DNA of 64,000 nucleotides. It comes from Planctomycetota bacterium. Its GTDB lineage: Bacteria; Planctomycetota; Phycisphaerae; Phycisphaerales; UBA1924. Each line of letters opens with the position of its first letter. The stretch's first letter is position 1. The notes under the pieces were generated by a model that made no database searches, was not told the origin of the DNA, and was given only the letters and a program-made list of their open reading frames with translations. This document shows positions 40,426-51,500 of this stretch, piece after piece. The translations under genes were made by a program, and so were the position numbers. The stretch lies in contig JAUZRR010000024.1 in NCBI GenBank assembly GCA_030950285.1, positions 1-64,000 on the forward strand. Direction: 5' to 3'.

Positions 40426-41199
40426 GTGCGGAATCTGCAACCAACCCGCAGCCGCGCGATGCGTGCGATGACGCTTATTGAGGTGATGCTCGCGCTTGCG
40501 ATCCTGGTCGTGCTGTCGGTCGGCGTGACCGCGTTCTTCTTGCAGGTCAGCGTGCGTCGTGACCGTCTGGTCGAGATCGCGGGTCGGCAGCGGGACGCAG
40601 CGCTGCTGTTCGGGCGGCTCGAATCCGCGATCATGCACGCGGTCACCGTCGGGCCGGACGGGTCGGCTGGAATCAAGGGCAGCGAAACATCGCTGGCGGT
40701 GGTCACCCGCAGCGTCTCGCCGATGCTGGCGGGCGACGCGGCGGTGGGCGATGCCAGCGTCGTGACCTTCGAGTTTGATGAGCGTTCCCGGTCCTGCACA
40801 CTCGGGATCGAGGCAGTGGGGGCGGCGGGCGAATCGGAACGCTCGGTGGCTGAACCCGTACTCGGGCGGGTCGAGCGGGTCAGGCTCCGTTATTCCGACG
40901 GCCGGCGCTGGTCGGGCTCATTCGACAGCGTCTCGGCGGGTGGGCTTCCCGTTGCGGTCGAGGTCTCGATCTGGTTCGCATCAGCGGCGGACGACACCGA
41001 GCCGAGCGACCCGGGTGAGCCTCCCGGCGAGATGACCGAACAGGAACGCGAGGACTTTGCCCGGTTCGGCTCGCTTGATGCGCCGGGGTTTGGTCCCGAA
41101 CAAGGACTGGATGACAACGTGTGGATCCCGCGCGAACCCGACTGCCTGCGCGTGTTCGGCGTGCCCGATGCGCCCGAGTGGAAGGGGCGTACGTCATGA
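40426..41199 (+). CDS. gspJ: Minor pseudopilin GspJ-like (cluster 2)
   Basis: The protein is 257 residues. The cleavage region is AMRA before MTLIEVMLALAILVVLSVGV. RQRDAALLFGRLESAI and LGRVERVRLRYSDGRRW are typical GspJ segments. The acidic C-terminal half (DDTEPSDPGEPPGEMTEQERED) is an extension. The stop overlaps the gspK start by ATGA. Confidence 0.82.
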   Translation: MRNLQPTRSRAMRAMTLIEVMLALAILVVLSVGVTAFFLQVSVRRDRLVEIAGRQRDAALLFGRLESAIMHAVTVGPDGSAGIKGSETSLAVVTRSVSPMLAGDAAVGDASVVTFEFDERSRSCTLGIEAVGAAGESERSVAEPVLGRVERVRLRYSDGRRWSGSFDSVSAGGLPVAVEVSIWFASAADDTEPSDPGEPPGEMTEQEREDFARFGSLDAPGFGPEQGLDDNVWIPREPDCLRVFGVPDAPEWKGRTS

Positions 41200-42863
41200 T
41201 CGCGCGCGCAACAAACCCGGGCCGGCGGGGCAGCGCGATCCTTGCGGTGCTGTTGCTGCTGGTCATCGGCGTGGTGATCGCGGCGACGGTGCTCGTCGCG
41301 GCCGACGCGGCGGGAGAATCGGCCGAATCCGAACGGCACCGCGCCCAGGCCCGCGCGATGGCGTGGTCGGGGGTCCAGGCGGTGATGGCCGAGCTTTCGG
41401 AACAACGCGAGGACCTGCTCGACGGCCTTGATCCGCAGCTCACGCAGGAATGGTCGCTCTTTACACTCGACGACGGGACCCGGGGCATCGTGCGGCTGCT
41501 CGACCTTGACCCGCAGAGCGACGCGATGGTTGTCGCGGAGAACGCCAAGCTCGATATCAATGCCGCGACCGCCGAGATGCTCGCGGCGGTGCCGGGGTTG
41601 GACGGGATGCTCGCCGCACGCATCGTCGAGGCCCGCGATACGCAGCCGTTCTCGAGTGTCGCGGAGCTGTTGCGCGTGGAGGGGATCACGCCCGACTTGC
41701 TCTACGGCCCGCCGGATGTTGGCTGGGACGGCGCGGGCGGCGACTCGGTTGGTAGCCCCGATCTCTCGCCGGCGTCCCCGCTGGGCGTGGGGATGGACGG
41801 GCCGAGCGGGTTGGTCAGCTACCTGACGGTGTTTGCGTTCGATCCGAACGTGCAGGTCGGGTTTCAGAGTTCGCAGGAGCACCGCGGGAAGCTGCGTGTG
41901 AATCTGGACCAGGAGTGGTCGGACGATCTTGAGCGTGCCATCACCGAGCGGTTCGGTGCCGAGGCTGCCCAGGCGGTCAAACAGTTGATGGACGGCGGAC
42001 AGACCTTCGCCACCGACAGTGAACTGGCGGGTGTGCTGATCGACGTGGGGTTTGGCGTCGAGGGATGGGGCGAGTTGTTTGATGTGTTCACGACCACCGA
42101 CGACGAGTTTCTCGCGGGCCGGGTGGATGTAAACCGTGCCGGGCCGGAGGTCTTGGCGTGCGTGCCGGGGATCAGTCCGGAGCAGGCCGCGGCGATCGTT
42201 GATCGGCGGGAGACGCTGGACGCGCCCTCGCGGGCGATGCCGACGTGGTTGTTGCAGGAGGGGCTCATCGAGCCGGAAGATTACAAGGCGGCTGCCGATT
42301 GGATCACGGCTCGGTCGATGCAATGGCGCGTGCGTCTCGAAGTCGGCGTGATGGCTGGCGACGGGACTGGCGGCTTCGACGAGAGTGCGCCGATGACGAT
42401 GGACGATCTCATGGCGGGATGGGACGAGGCGCCGGACGGGGACAGATTGCAGCACCGCATGGTGGTGGAGGCGGTGATCGACGTGGCGTCCTCGAGGCCT
42501 CGGGTCGCGTACCTGCGCGAGGTGACGCTGCTCGACCCGGTGCTGGCGATGCTGCACGCCGAGGCGGCGCTCGATGAAGACGCCGAGCGGTTCGGGCCAG
42601 AGCCTGGGGGCTTTGATGAATCTGTCGCAGGGGCGATCGGCGATGGGTTTGGCGAAGCGCCTGACGATGGACTGGACTTCGGCGGCGGCTTTGACCTCGC
42701 ACCTCCACAATCTGGATTTGACCAACAACCCGCGGGCGACCTCGCGGGCACAAACGGCGATATGGAGCCGACCGACGACCCGGCCGAGCAGGCGGGCGAC
42801 TCGGGCGGCGCGGTCGATCGAAGGATCGGGCGTTGGACGACACGGAAGGCGGGCGGGTCATGA
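41196..42863 (+). CDS. gspK: GspK tip pseudopilin (cluster 2)
   Basis: The protein is 555 residues. The N-terminus RRGSAILAVLLLLVIGVVIAATVLV lacks the canonical Glu5 form, as GspK does. Two helix-hairpin-helix-like segments, KLDINAATAEMLAAVPGLDG and RVDVNRAGPEVLACVPGIS, are the family's signature. The C-terminal 130 residues are acidic and Gly/Asp/Pro-rich, extending it beyond the usual 300-350. It probably caps the pseudopilus with I and J. ATG 41196 lies in the middle of the track's ORF (41121). Confidence 0.88.
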   Translation: MIARATNPGRRGSAILAVLLLLVIGVVIAATVLVAADAAGESAESERHRAQARAMAWSGVQAVMAELSEQREDLLDGLDPQLTQEWSLFTLDDGTRGIVRLLDLDPQSDAMVVAENAKLDINAATAEMLAAVPGLDGMLAARIVEARDTQPFSSVAELLRVEGITPDLLYGPPDVGWDGAGGDSVGSPDLSPASPLGVGMDGPSGLVSYLTVFAFDPNVQVGFQSSQEHRGKLRVNLDQEWSDDLERAITERFGAEAAQAVKQLMDGGQTFATDSELAGVLIDVGFGVEGWGELFDVFTTTDDEFLAGRVDVNRAGPEVLACVPGISPEQAAAIVDRRETLDAPSRAMPTWLLQEGLIEPEDYKAAADWITARSMQWRVRLEVGVMAGDGTGGFDESAPMTMDDLMAGWDEAPDGDRLQHRMVVEAVIDVASSRPRVAYLREVTLLDPVLAMLHAEAALDEDAERFGPEPGGFDESVAGAIGDGFGEAPDDGLDFGGGFDLAPPQSGFDQQPAGDLAGTNGDMEPTDDPAEQAGDSGGAVDRRIGRWTTRKAGGS

Positions 42864-44455
42864 AGGTCAGAGGCAATCTGGTGGTGTTGTGTCATGAGGG
42901 CGAGCGGCTGAGCGCGGTGTGGGGCACCGTGCAGAAAGAGCGGGTTCGGATCAGGGGCTGGCTCGCCGCGGAGCACCCTGCGGGGATCGACGGCGGGGAC
43001 CCCGAAGCGATCGGGCGGTGGGTGCAGTCTGCGCTCAAAGAGGCCGGGTGCAACGCCAAAGCGTGCGTAATCGCGGTGCCCCGCGCCAGTGTTGTGCTCA
43101 AGCGGTTGACACTGCCGACGGTCTCGAACGGGCGTGATGGCGATCTTGCGGGGATGGTGCATCTGCAGTTGGCGAGGCAGCTCACGATGCCGTTGCAGGG
43201 CGCCGCGATCGACTACGTCCGGCTGAACCCGTCCGAGGATGGGGCCAAGACGGCCGAGTCCACCGAGATTCTCGCGGCGGCGTTGCCGGGTGATTATGTC
43301 GCCAACGCCCGGGGGATCGCCAAGAGCGCCAAGCTCCGTCTCCGCTCGGTGGCGCTTCGCGGGGAAGGATCGGCGACGCTCTTTGCCCAGCTCTCGTACA
43401 CACAGGACGGCCCGGTACTCGGGGTCTCGGTCACCGCACGGGGGGTCGAGCTCGGTATCGTCGCGGAGGGCCGCGTGGTGTTCTCGCGGGCGGTCGAGAT
43501 CCGTCCACCGACCGACGTGGACGGCTGGGGGGCGTTCACCCAACGCGTCGCGGTCGAAGCCAAGCGGACCCGCGTGGGGTATCGAGGCACGGGAGAATCG
43601 GCCGACATCGCGTGCATCGCGGTGCTGGGGGACGACGCGCTCGCAGAGTCGGTCGGCAAGACGCTCAGCGACGAGCTGGGCTTGCCATGGGAGACGGTGC
43701 GGTTCCCCAACGCGGTGGAGTTGCCTTCGGAGATGGACAGCCAGAACCGCGCGGTGCTTGCGCCGTTGATCGGGCTGATGGTCGGCGCGGCGATCGACCG
43801 CCCGACGTACGATTTTTCCAACCCTCGCAAAGCACCCGACACATCGGCGCAGCTCCGGCAGGCGGTGCTGGTCGCGGCGTTCGGGCTCATCATCTTCGGC
43901 GGCGGGGGATGGGTGATCGCGGACCAACAGCTGCGATCGCTCAACAGCAAGATCAAGGGCGCCAAGGAACAGAGCCGCACGCTCACCATGCAGTACGTTC
44001 GGCAGCTCCGCACCGAAGCACGGGTCAACCACATCGAGAAGCTCCGCGAGCCGAGCGTCGACTGGCTCGACCATGTGAACTATCTGTCCCAGACCCTCCC
44101 CCCGGCCGAGCTGGCGAAACTGGACTCGTTGGGCGGCATCGCAAGATCGAGCGTCGGGTTCTTTGCGCCCGGCGAGGAGGGCGGCTTCACCGAAGCGCAG
44201 TCGTTGCAGGGTGGGCAGTGGATCAAGAGTGGGGCGGTTGACCTGACCCTCGCGGGAACCGCGACGCGGGAGGTCGCCGACGAGTTGCGGGCCGATCTGG
44301 TCGCGGGCGAGTTGTACGAGCTGAGCACGCGGGGCGCCGACGTGGCGGGCAAGTTTGAGTATGTGCTCCGGGCATCCGGGAAAGAGCCCGCGCCGGAAGA
44401 CGAGGGCACCGCGACACCCGCCGAAACATCCGGCGAGCAGGGGGGTGAATCGTGA
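42860..44455 (+). CDS. gspL: GspL-like (PilM-PilN) assembly protein (cluster 2)
   Basis: The protein is 531 residues. An actin-like cytoplasmic domain (about 1-320; IAVPRASVVLKRLTLP, VTARGVELGIVAEGRVVFSR) is followed by one membrane helix (AVLVAAFGLIIFGGGGWVIA), a helical coil and a PilN-like periplasmic domain. It would link an ATPase to GspM/C. The start overlaps the gspK stop and the end overlaps the next gene, both by ATGA. Confidence 0.85.
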   Translation: MKVRGNLVVLCHEGERLSAVWGTVQKERVRIRGWLAAEHPAGIDGGDPEAIGRWVQSALKEAGCNAKACVIAVPRASVVLKRLTLPTVSNGRDGDLAGMVHLQLARQLTMPLQGAAIDYVRLNPSEDGAKTAESTEILAAALPGDYVANARGIAKSAKLRLRSVALRGEGSATLFAQLSYTQDGPVLGVSVTARGVELGIVAEGRVVFSRAVEIRPPTDVDGWGAFTQRVAVEAKRTRVGYRGTGESADIACIAVLGDDALAESVGKTLSDELGLPWETVRFPNAVELPSEMDSQNRAVLAPLIGLMVGAAIDRPTYDFSNPRKAPDTSAQLRQAVLVAAFGLIIFGGGGWVIADQQLRSLNSKIKGAKEQSRTLTMQYVRQLRTEARVNHIEKLREPSVDWLDHVNYLSQTLPPAELAKLDSLGGIARSSVGFFAPGEEGGFTEAQSLQGGQWIKSGAVDLTLAGTATREVADELRADLVAGELYELSTRGADVAGKFEYVLRASGKEPAPEDEGTATPAETSGEQGGES

Positions 44456-45498
44456 AGCACGCGAAGGTGATTCTCGTGGGGATCGTGATGATCGCGGCGA
44501 TGGTGATGGTGGGTGGGGCCGCGTACTACCTGCATTTTATGCGGCACAAAGGCGAGTTGCAGAAGCAACTGGCCGACTATCAGGACGGGATCACGCGCTT
44601 CCAGGACTGGCTCGACAGCCGTCCGTCGGTCGAGGACAAGCTCAACACGTTTGCCAGCGCCACGCTGGGCTTTGACGCCGAGGTGGTCGAATCGCGGTTC
44701 CGCTCGGGGCTCAACCGTCTGGCAGCGAGCGCCGGGCTTGTCAAGGACGACACGATCGTCAGCCCGCGCCGGACGCTGACCGCGGTCAAGAACCCCGCCG
44801 TGGCGCAGCGGGTGATGGAGTTTCGCAGGTATCAGAACGACGACCGGATTTCCGCGCCGGACCTTTACGTCATGGAAGCCGAGATCCGTGGCAGCGGGAC
44901 GCTCGAGGCGGCGGTGCGTTTGCTCGCCCTGGCGCAGACCCAGCCGTGGATCTGGAACGTGCGCGGGTTCAGCCTGACGCCGCAAGGCAACCAGAGCACG
45001 ATGTTCGACATCTCGATCGGCGTGACCACGGCGGTGCTCCCGGACCTCGCGCCGGCTGGGACCCTCGCTGCTGGGGATGCCCGGATCGAGGTCGAGCCGC
45101 CGCCGATTCTTGATCCTGATCCCGAGCACCTCGCCGCGACGACGGCGATCGTGCAGCGGAACGTCTTTGCGCCGCCCAAGCCAAAACCGGACACCCCCGA
45201 CGTCGTTGTGACCCAGGCGAGCCAGGATGTCCGCGAGCCCGATCCGGTCAAGCCCAAGACCTCGCCGCCCTACCACGAGTGGCGGCTCACCGGTGTCAGC
45301 GGTAGTCCGGGGCAAGGGATGCTCGCCTGGATGCAGAATGCCCGGACCGGAGCCGCGGTCATGCTGAGCCCCGGGGAGGGCGTTCTGGACGCCATGCTGG
45401 AGGAAGCCGACACAGAACAGGTGGTTTTTCGGATAGGGGAATCCCTGTACAGGGTCAGCCTGAACGAGACCCTTGCAGACCGGCACCTGCTCGAATAG
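44452..45498 (+). CDS. GspM/PilO-like protein with GspC-like C-terminus
   Basis: The protein is 348 residues. An N-terminal membrane helix (VILVGIVMIAAMVMVGGAAYYLHF) and a PilO/GspM-like region span to about 220. Then QRNVFAPPKPKPD, the form often seen in GspC after its linker, leads into a small homology-region-like domain (YHEWRLTGVSGSPGQGMLAW ... VVFRIGESLYRVSL). This suggests M and C functions joined in one polypeptide, a natural partner for the N0 domain of the giant secretin directly downstream. Confidence 0.7.
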   Translation: MKHAKVILVGIVMIAAMVMVGGAAYYLHFMRHKGELQKQLADYQDGITRFQDWLDSRPSVEDKLNTFASATLGFDAEVVESRFRSGLNRLAASAGLVKDDTIVSPRRTLTAVKNPAVAQRVMEFRRYQNDDRISAPDLYVMEAEIRGSGTLEAAVRLLALAQTQPWIWNVRGFSLTPQGNQSTMFDISIGVTTAVLPDLAPAGTLAAGDARIEVEPPPILDPDPEHLAATTAIVQRNVFAPPKPKPDTPDVVVTQASQDVREPDPVKPKTSPPYHEWRLTGVSGSPGQGMLAWMQNARTGAAVMLSPGEGVLDAMLEEADTEQVVFRIGESLYRVSLNETLADRHLLE

Positions 45499-45525
45499 GC
45501 AGGCGGTCCCGAGATTTGGTATAGT
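45496..45525 (+). promoter_or_regulatory. Candidate promoter for the giant secretin gene
   Basis: TAGGCA (4/6 of the -35 consensus) and TATAGT (5/6 of the -10) are 18 bases apart, in the 99-base gap between the M/C gene and the secretin. The secretin gene also has an AAAAAGGAG site before its ATG. It may be expressed both with the operon and alone. Confidence 0.4.
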
Positions 45526-45597
45526 GCGCACTAGCTCACAGGCCGCGGAGTCGGCCGGGTCGTCCCAGAGGGTCGGCTTTTGAAAAAGGAGTTCCTC

Positions 45598-48500
45598 ATG
45601 CCTTCTCGCATCAGCTCTCGGGCTGTTGTCATCGCCGCCCTGCTCGCTGCGGCGGGTGCTGCGGCTTCGGCTTCGGCGTTCCAGGATTCCACCGCCGAGT
45701 CCGCCGAGCCCGCTGCGGCTCCGGTCTCCCAGCCCGCGGTTGACAGCCCCACCGAGCCTCCGAACCAGCCGCAACCGGTCGCGGACCCAAAGATCCGTTT
45801 CCAGTTCAAGGACACACCCTTCGAGATGGTGCTGGATTTCTTTGCGCGCGAGACCGGGCTGCCGGTGATCCGTGAGGCGCCCGCGCCCAAGGGGACGATG
45901 ACCTTCGTGGGCGGGACGGCGTACACCTTCGACGAGGCGCTCTCGATCCTGAACATGAATCTGATGCTGCACGGCGTATCGCTGCGGCGTGAGAACAACT
46001 TCCTCTATCTTGCGACCATCAAGGACTCGTTGCGCAAGCCCTCGAGGGTCGTGTCGGTTGACGATCTGCCCGACGATATCACTCCCGACATGATCGTCAC
46101 GATGACGATCCCGCTCGATAACACGCGGGCGACGCAGGTTGCCGAGCAGATCAAGCCGCTGATCGGTGAGTACGGCGGGATCACGCCGATTGATGCACAG
46201 AACATGCTGATTCTGGTCGAGTCTGCGGCGCAGTGCGAGCGGATCGCGTCGCTGATCCGCTCGATCGACTCGGTTCGGCCGGTCGACTCGGAGTTCAAGG
46301 TCTTCAAGCTGAGTCACAGCAAAGCCGAGGACGTTGTCGAAGCGCTCAAGGGCCTTGTCGGGCAGCGGATGCAGCAGATATTTATCGACAAGGACGGCAA
46401 CCGCACCGTCGCTGAAGAGATCGACGTTGCCGGGCTCAACATCCAGCCCGATCCTCGCACCAACTCGGTCATCGTGGTCGGTTCGCACAACCGGATCGAG
46501 ACGGTCGAGCAGTTGATCCAGGTGCTCGACGTGCCGGGTGGCGGGTTTGGCGGCGAGCAGCAGATGGTGACGTTTGTGCTCGAAACCATCACGCCCGAGC
46601 AGGCCGCCAGGACGCTGAACTCGCTGTTTTCCTCGGTCCCCAAGGAGTCGAAACCGACGATTGTCCCGCTGTCGGATGTCGGGAAAGTAACGATCATTGG
46701 TGCGCAGGCGTTGGTGTTGCAAGCGACCGCGCTGGTCGGCGAGATCGACCCCTCGGCCGGGACTGGCGAGCCCCGCGATGCGCAGCCCGAGACCGTGGTC
46801 CGGGCGCTCGCGCTCGAGCACATCACCCCGGCGCAGGCCGAGCAGATTGTGCGGCGGATGCTGACGGTTCGGCAGCAGCGGGTGGTTCGCTACAGCGCCG
46901 CGCCCGACGGAACCGGGTTCCTGGTCTCCGGGCCGACCGCGGACGTGGCGACCTTTGAGCAACTGCTCAAGAGCCTTGATCGGCCGGCGACCGCGAAAAC
47001 CGAAGTTCGTGTGGTGCAGATCGATTCGCCGGACCCGCAATCGATCGTTGATCGCGCGCTCGAGCTGGACACGCTGACCGACGAGGGAACCGAAGAGCCC
47101 GTCTCGGTGACGGTCGATGCCGAATCTCGCCGCGCAACGATCGTCGGCTCGTCGGCTGCGATCACCCGGTTTGAGCGCAGGCTCAACGAGGTCGAGAAAC
47201 GGGTGATCGCGCGGAGCGTCTCGCGTTCTTACCAGCTCACACTTGCCAGGCCGAGCGAGCTCGCGCCGAGGCTGACCCGGCTCGCCCGTCCGCTGCTGAC
47301 GCCCGACGACGGGACGCCGTATGTCGTGCCGACCTTTGAGCCGCTCGACGAGCTCGACACGCTGATCGTGCGGGCCGAGGCCGAGCAGTTCGCTGTCATC
47401 GAAGAGCTCATCGCCCAGTTCGACGCTGAGGAACCTGTTCGGCGTGATTTCCGTGTGATTCGTGTGCGTTCTGGTGATCCGGCAGCGATTCGTGAACGCA
47501 CGCTTGCGATGCTCGACGAGATGAACAAGGGGCTTGACGAGGACAATCGTGTCGAGGTCGAGGTCCAGGTTGATGCTGCGTCGGGGAGTTTGCTGGTCTG
47601 GGCCGAGAGCCGGAGTATGCAGCAGTTCAACAGCGTGCTGCAACAGGTGCAGCAGCTGGTGCCACCGGCGCGTTCAACGCGCGTGCTCGACGTGCGGAAC
47701 ATCGAGGCGGCCGAGATTCTTGCGCCGCTTCAGCAGCTGCTTGCGTCTGCCGATTCGATCGACCCGGCGCGGGCGATCCCCGAGCCGACGATCACGGTGC
47801 TCGACCGGACCAACTCGCTGGTGGTGACCGCCGAGGCGGCGCAGCACCAACTGGTGACGCAGATGGTGCAGCGTCTGGATCGGCCCAACCCGGCCGACCT
47901 GCCGCCGATGCGTTTGTTGCAGCTGCGGGCGGCGGACGCGACGAACGTGGCGCGTCTTTTGCAGGAGCGCTACGACAGCCGCCCGTTGACCGATCGCACG
48001 GCTCGCCCTGTCAAAATCAAGGCCGAGGCGCAAACAAACACGCTGATTGTGACGGCGCACGAAGAGCTCTTCGAGGATGTAAAGGCGCAGATCGACATCC
48101 TGAATCAGGAAGGGCAGACAGAGCCCGAGCGGACGACCAAGCTCTTCCCGCTCAAGGTCGCAAAGGCGATGGACGTGGCGTCAGCGATGGACAAGCTCTA
48201 CCCCGAGCCTCCGATGCCCGCCGATCGGTTCGGGCGACCGATGCCTTGGCTTCGGGAGAAGAAAGATGTCAATGTCTCGGCCGATCCGTCGAGCAACTCG
48301 CTGATCTTCGATGCCCCGACCGATCGCATTCCTGATCTTGAGGAGCTTGCTGCGCAGCTTGACCGTGTCGAGGTCCCGCCGCAGGCCGAGCTGCGGACGT
48401 TCCGTGTTGTCAAGGGTGATCTGAACACCATCACGTCGACGCTGTCCGGGCTCGCGAGGCAGGGCGCGCTCTCGTCGCCAGCCCAGCCGGGCAAGCAGGC

Positions 48501-51500
48501 GGTGAAGGTGATGATCGAGGCCGAGCCGAAGTCGAGCACGCTGATCGTCGCGGGTGATGCGTTTACCTTTGAGAAGGTCGAGGAGATTCTGCTGAGTCTT
48601 TCGGCGGTGCCTGTCGAGCGTTCACTGCGGATCATCCCGATCTCGAACACACCCGCGTCGACCGTGCGCGACCGCGCGATGGCGATTTATGACGCGCAGG
48701 TCGCTGGATTGCCCGAGAGCGAACCGGTCGAGGTTACGGTTGACGACAACTCCAACTCGCTTGAGGTGGTGGGCTCGCTCGACGGGCTGGCGCGATTCTC
48801 AGCGATCATCGACCAGTTGCAACGGCAAACTGGCTCTGCCCGTGAGGTGCGTCTGATCGAGCTCAAGCTTGCCAAGGTTACCGACATCATCTCGTTTCTC
48901 AATGAGATGGTTGCTGCCAATCAGGCGATCACGATGCAGGGTGGCCCGGCACCCGTCTTCGAGCCGATCGAGGCGACGAACTCCCTGCTTGTCGCGGCTC
49001 AACCGAGCCAGCTGGTGATTATCGAACAACTCGTCCGCTCGATTGATGCCCAGCAAGCCGGGGAGCGTCCTCCTTTGCGGATTCTGCGGTTGCGCACGAC
49101 GGACGCGAGCGGGCTCGCCGTGGTTTTGCAGCGTTCGTACGCGGGTCGCCCGGTCGAGGAGCGGACGAAGAAGCCGGTTGATATCCAGGCGGACGCCGCG
49201 ACGAACACGCTGATTATCTCGGCCCATCCCGAGGTGCTTCCCGAGATCGAGGAGATCGTCAATCAGCTCAACGAGACGCAGGCGATGGATGCCGAGGGAC
49301 GGGAGATCCGTATCTTCCCGCTCTCGTGGGCGCGGGCCGAGGAGCTGGCAAAGACGATCGACGAGATGTTCCCCGAGCCGCCGATGCCGTACGACTCGCG
49401 CGGGCGTCCGATGCCCCACCTTCGGCAGCCCAAGGAGGTCTTCGTTCGTGCCGATCGTGCGACCAACTCGCTGATCGTGGACGCCCCTGCCCAGCGGCTC
49501 GCGGGGTTTGAGCAGATCGTGCAGAGCCTCGATCAACAGAACATGGGCGACGATCTGGAGATCCGGACCTATCGCATCGAGCGTGCGGACCTCGCGATGG
49601 TCGCGCGCACGCTGGAGGATCTGTCGTCGAGTGGTGCGCTGCGAGCCAGCAGCCGCACTCCGGTGACGATCAACACCGAGCCGGCGACCAGGACGCTGGT
49701 GGTGAGCGGCCCGACGGAGGTCTTCAAGCACGTCGAGGAGGTGCTTGATTCGCTGGGGCAGGCCCCGGACCGACCCGAGACGTCGATGAAGATGTACCCG
49801 CTGAAGTTTGCGCGGGCCGAGCAGCTCCAGGTGTTGCTGACCGACCTGCTCGCGACACGATTGCGCGACGAGCAGGAGCGTGCAGGCAGGGCGTCCGACG
49901 CGGTCGAGACGTTGCTCGATGTCGCGTCGCACGGGCCGTCGAATACGCTCATTATCACGGCTCCGGCGTCGATTCAGCAGATCGCCGAGGAGCTGATCAA
50001 GTCGCTCGACACCGAGGCCGCGGCGGCGGGGCGGCGGACGATCCGCGTGCTGCCGCTGACTTACGCCGATGCGGCAGAGGTTGCCAAGACGCTCACGCAA
50101 ACGGTGCCGAAGATGGACCTGACCGGCGGGGGTGATGTGACGATCATCTCGGCAACCGGCTCGAACGCGATCATTCTCGCCGGCGCGAGCGCCGATCTCA
50201 AGCGGGTGGAAGCGTTGATCGAGCCGCTCGATGTGCGGCCGGACGACCCCAAGGAAATGGGAGTCGAGACATTCAAGCTGGTGCACGCCGACGCGGCTCG
50301 GATCGCGGAGACCGTGCAGAGCTTGCTCGTCGAACAGCAGGAGACCGACCCGCGGATTCTTGCGTACCAGATCCGGTACTCGCGGAACCCGAATCTGTTT
50401 AAGAAGCCGAGTATCCATGTCGAAGCCGAGCCGCGGACCAACGCCCTGATTGTGTCGGCACCCGCCGCGACGCTCGAGCTTGCTAAGACGATCATCGAGC
50501 GACTGGACCAGCCGGCCGAGCTGCTCGATCGCAAGGTCGCGACCTTTACACCCAGCAAGGCGGACCCCAGGCGGCTGGTGACGTTGGTCTCGAAGATCGT
50601 GGACGAGACGCAGCCTCAGGAGCGGCACGGGCTCGAGCTGACCGCCGAGGCGGGGACTCGGTCTGTGGTTGCGATCGGTAGCGCGGCGCAGATCGCCGAG
50701 GCGATGCGTCTGCTCGCCGAGTTTGACGACCGGGCATTCTCGCTTCCCGATGTCGAGTTGACGGTGGTTGATCTCGACCACGCCGACGCGACCGCGGTTG
50801 CGCGGATGGTCGAGGCGTTGGCGTCGGATCGTTCGCGTTGGCCGCAGGCGTTGCGTGACGCCGAGCAGGCAGGCATCGCGGTCGCGGCACCGCGGATTAC
50901 CGCTGACAGTGAGACGAATCGGCTGGTCATCAGCGCGCCGGGTCCGCTCGCGCCGGTCATTCGCGAGCTGGTCGCGACGCTTGATCAGCCATCCGGGCGC
51001 GAGGTCCAGGTGCGGCTGTTTGCGCTGCGGCAGGGCTCTGCTGAGTCGGTCGCGGCTGCGCTTCAGGTCGCGTTTGCCGCGGGGGTCAACCCGGGCGAAC
51101 CGCGCGCCGTGGCGACCGCCGAGCCCACAAGCAACACGGTGATTGTTTCCGGCACCGCCGAGCGGGTCGCGCAGGCCGAGTCGCTGGTGCGGGCGATGGA
51201 CGAGACGGTCGAGCCCAACGGGATGGGTGTCCGCACGATCACGCTCAAGTACGCACGGGCCGAGTCGCTCGCGCCGATTTTGGAGCAACTTCTCAAGCAG
51301 GAATCGGCGATCGATCAGATCCCCGAATGGTCGCGATGGCAGTACCTGCTGCGGAACCCGACGTCGAATGAGGGTGTTGTGCGGGTTGCGGCGGAGACTC
51401 GGCTCAACGCGATTGTGGTCGCTGCGTCGCTCGACGTGATGCAACTGGCCGAGCAGATCGTCGCCGAGCTCGACGTGCCGCCGAACGGGCCGTCCGGGGG

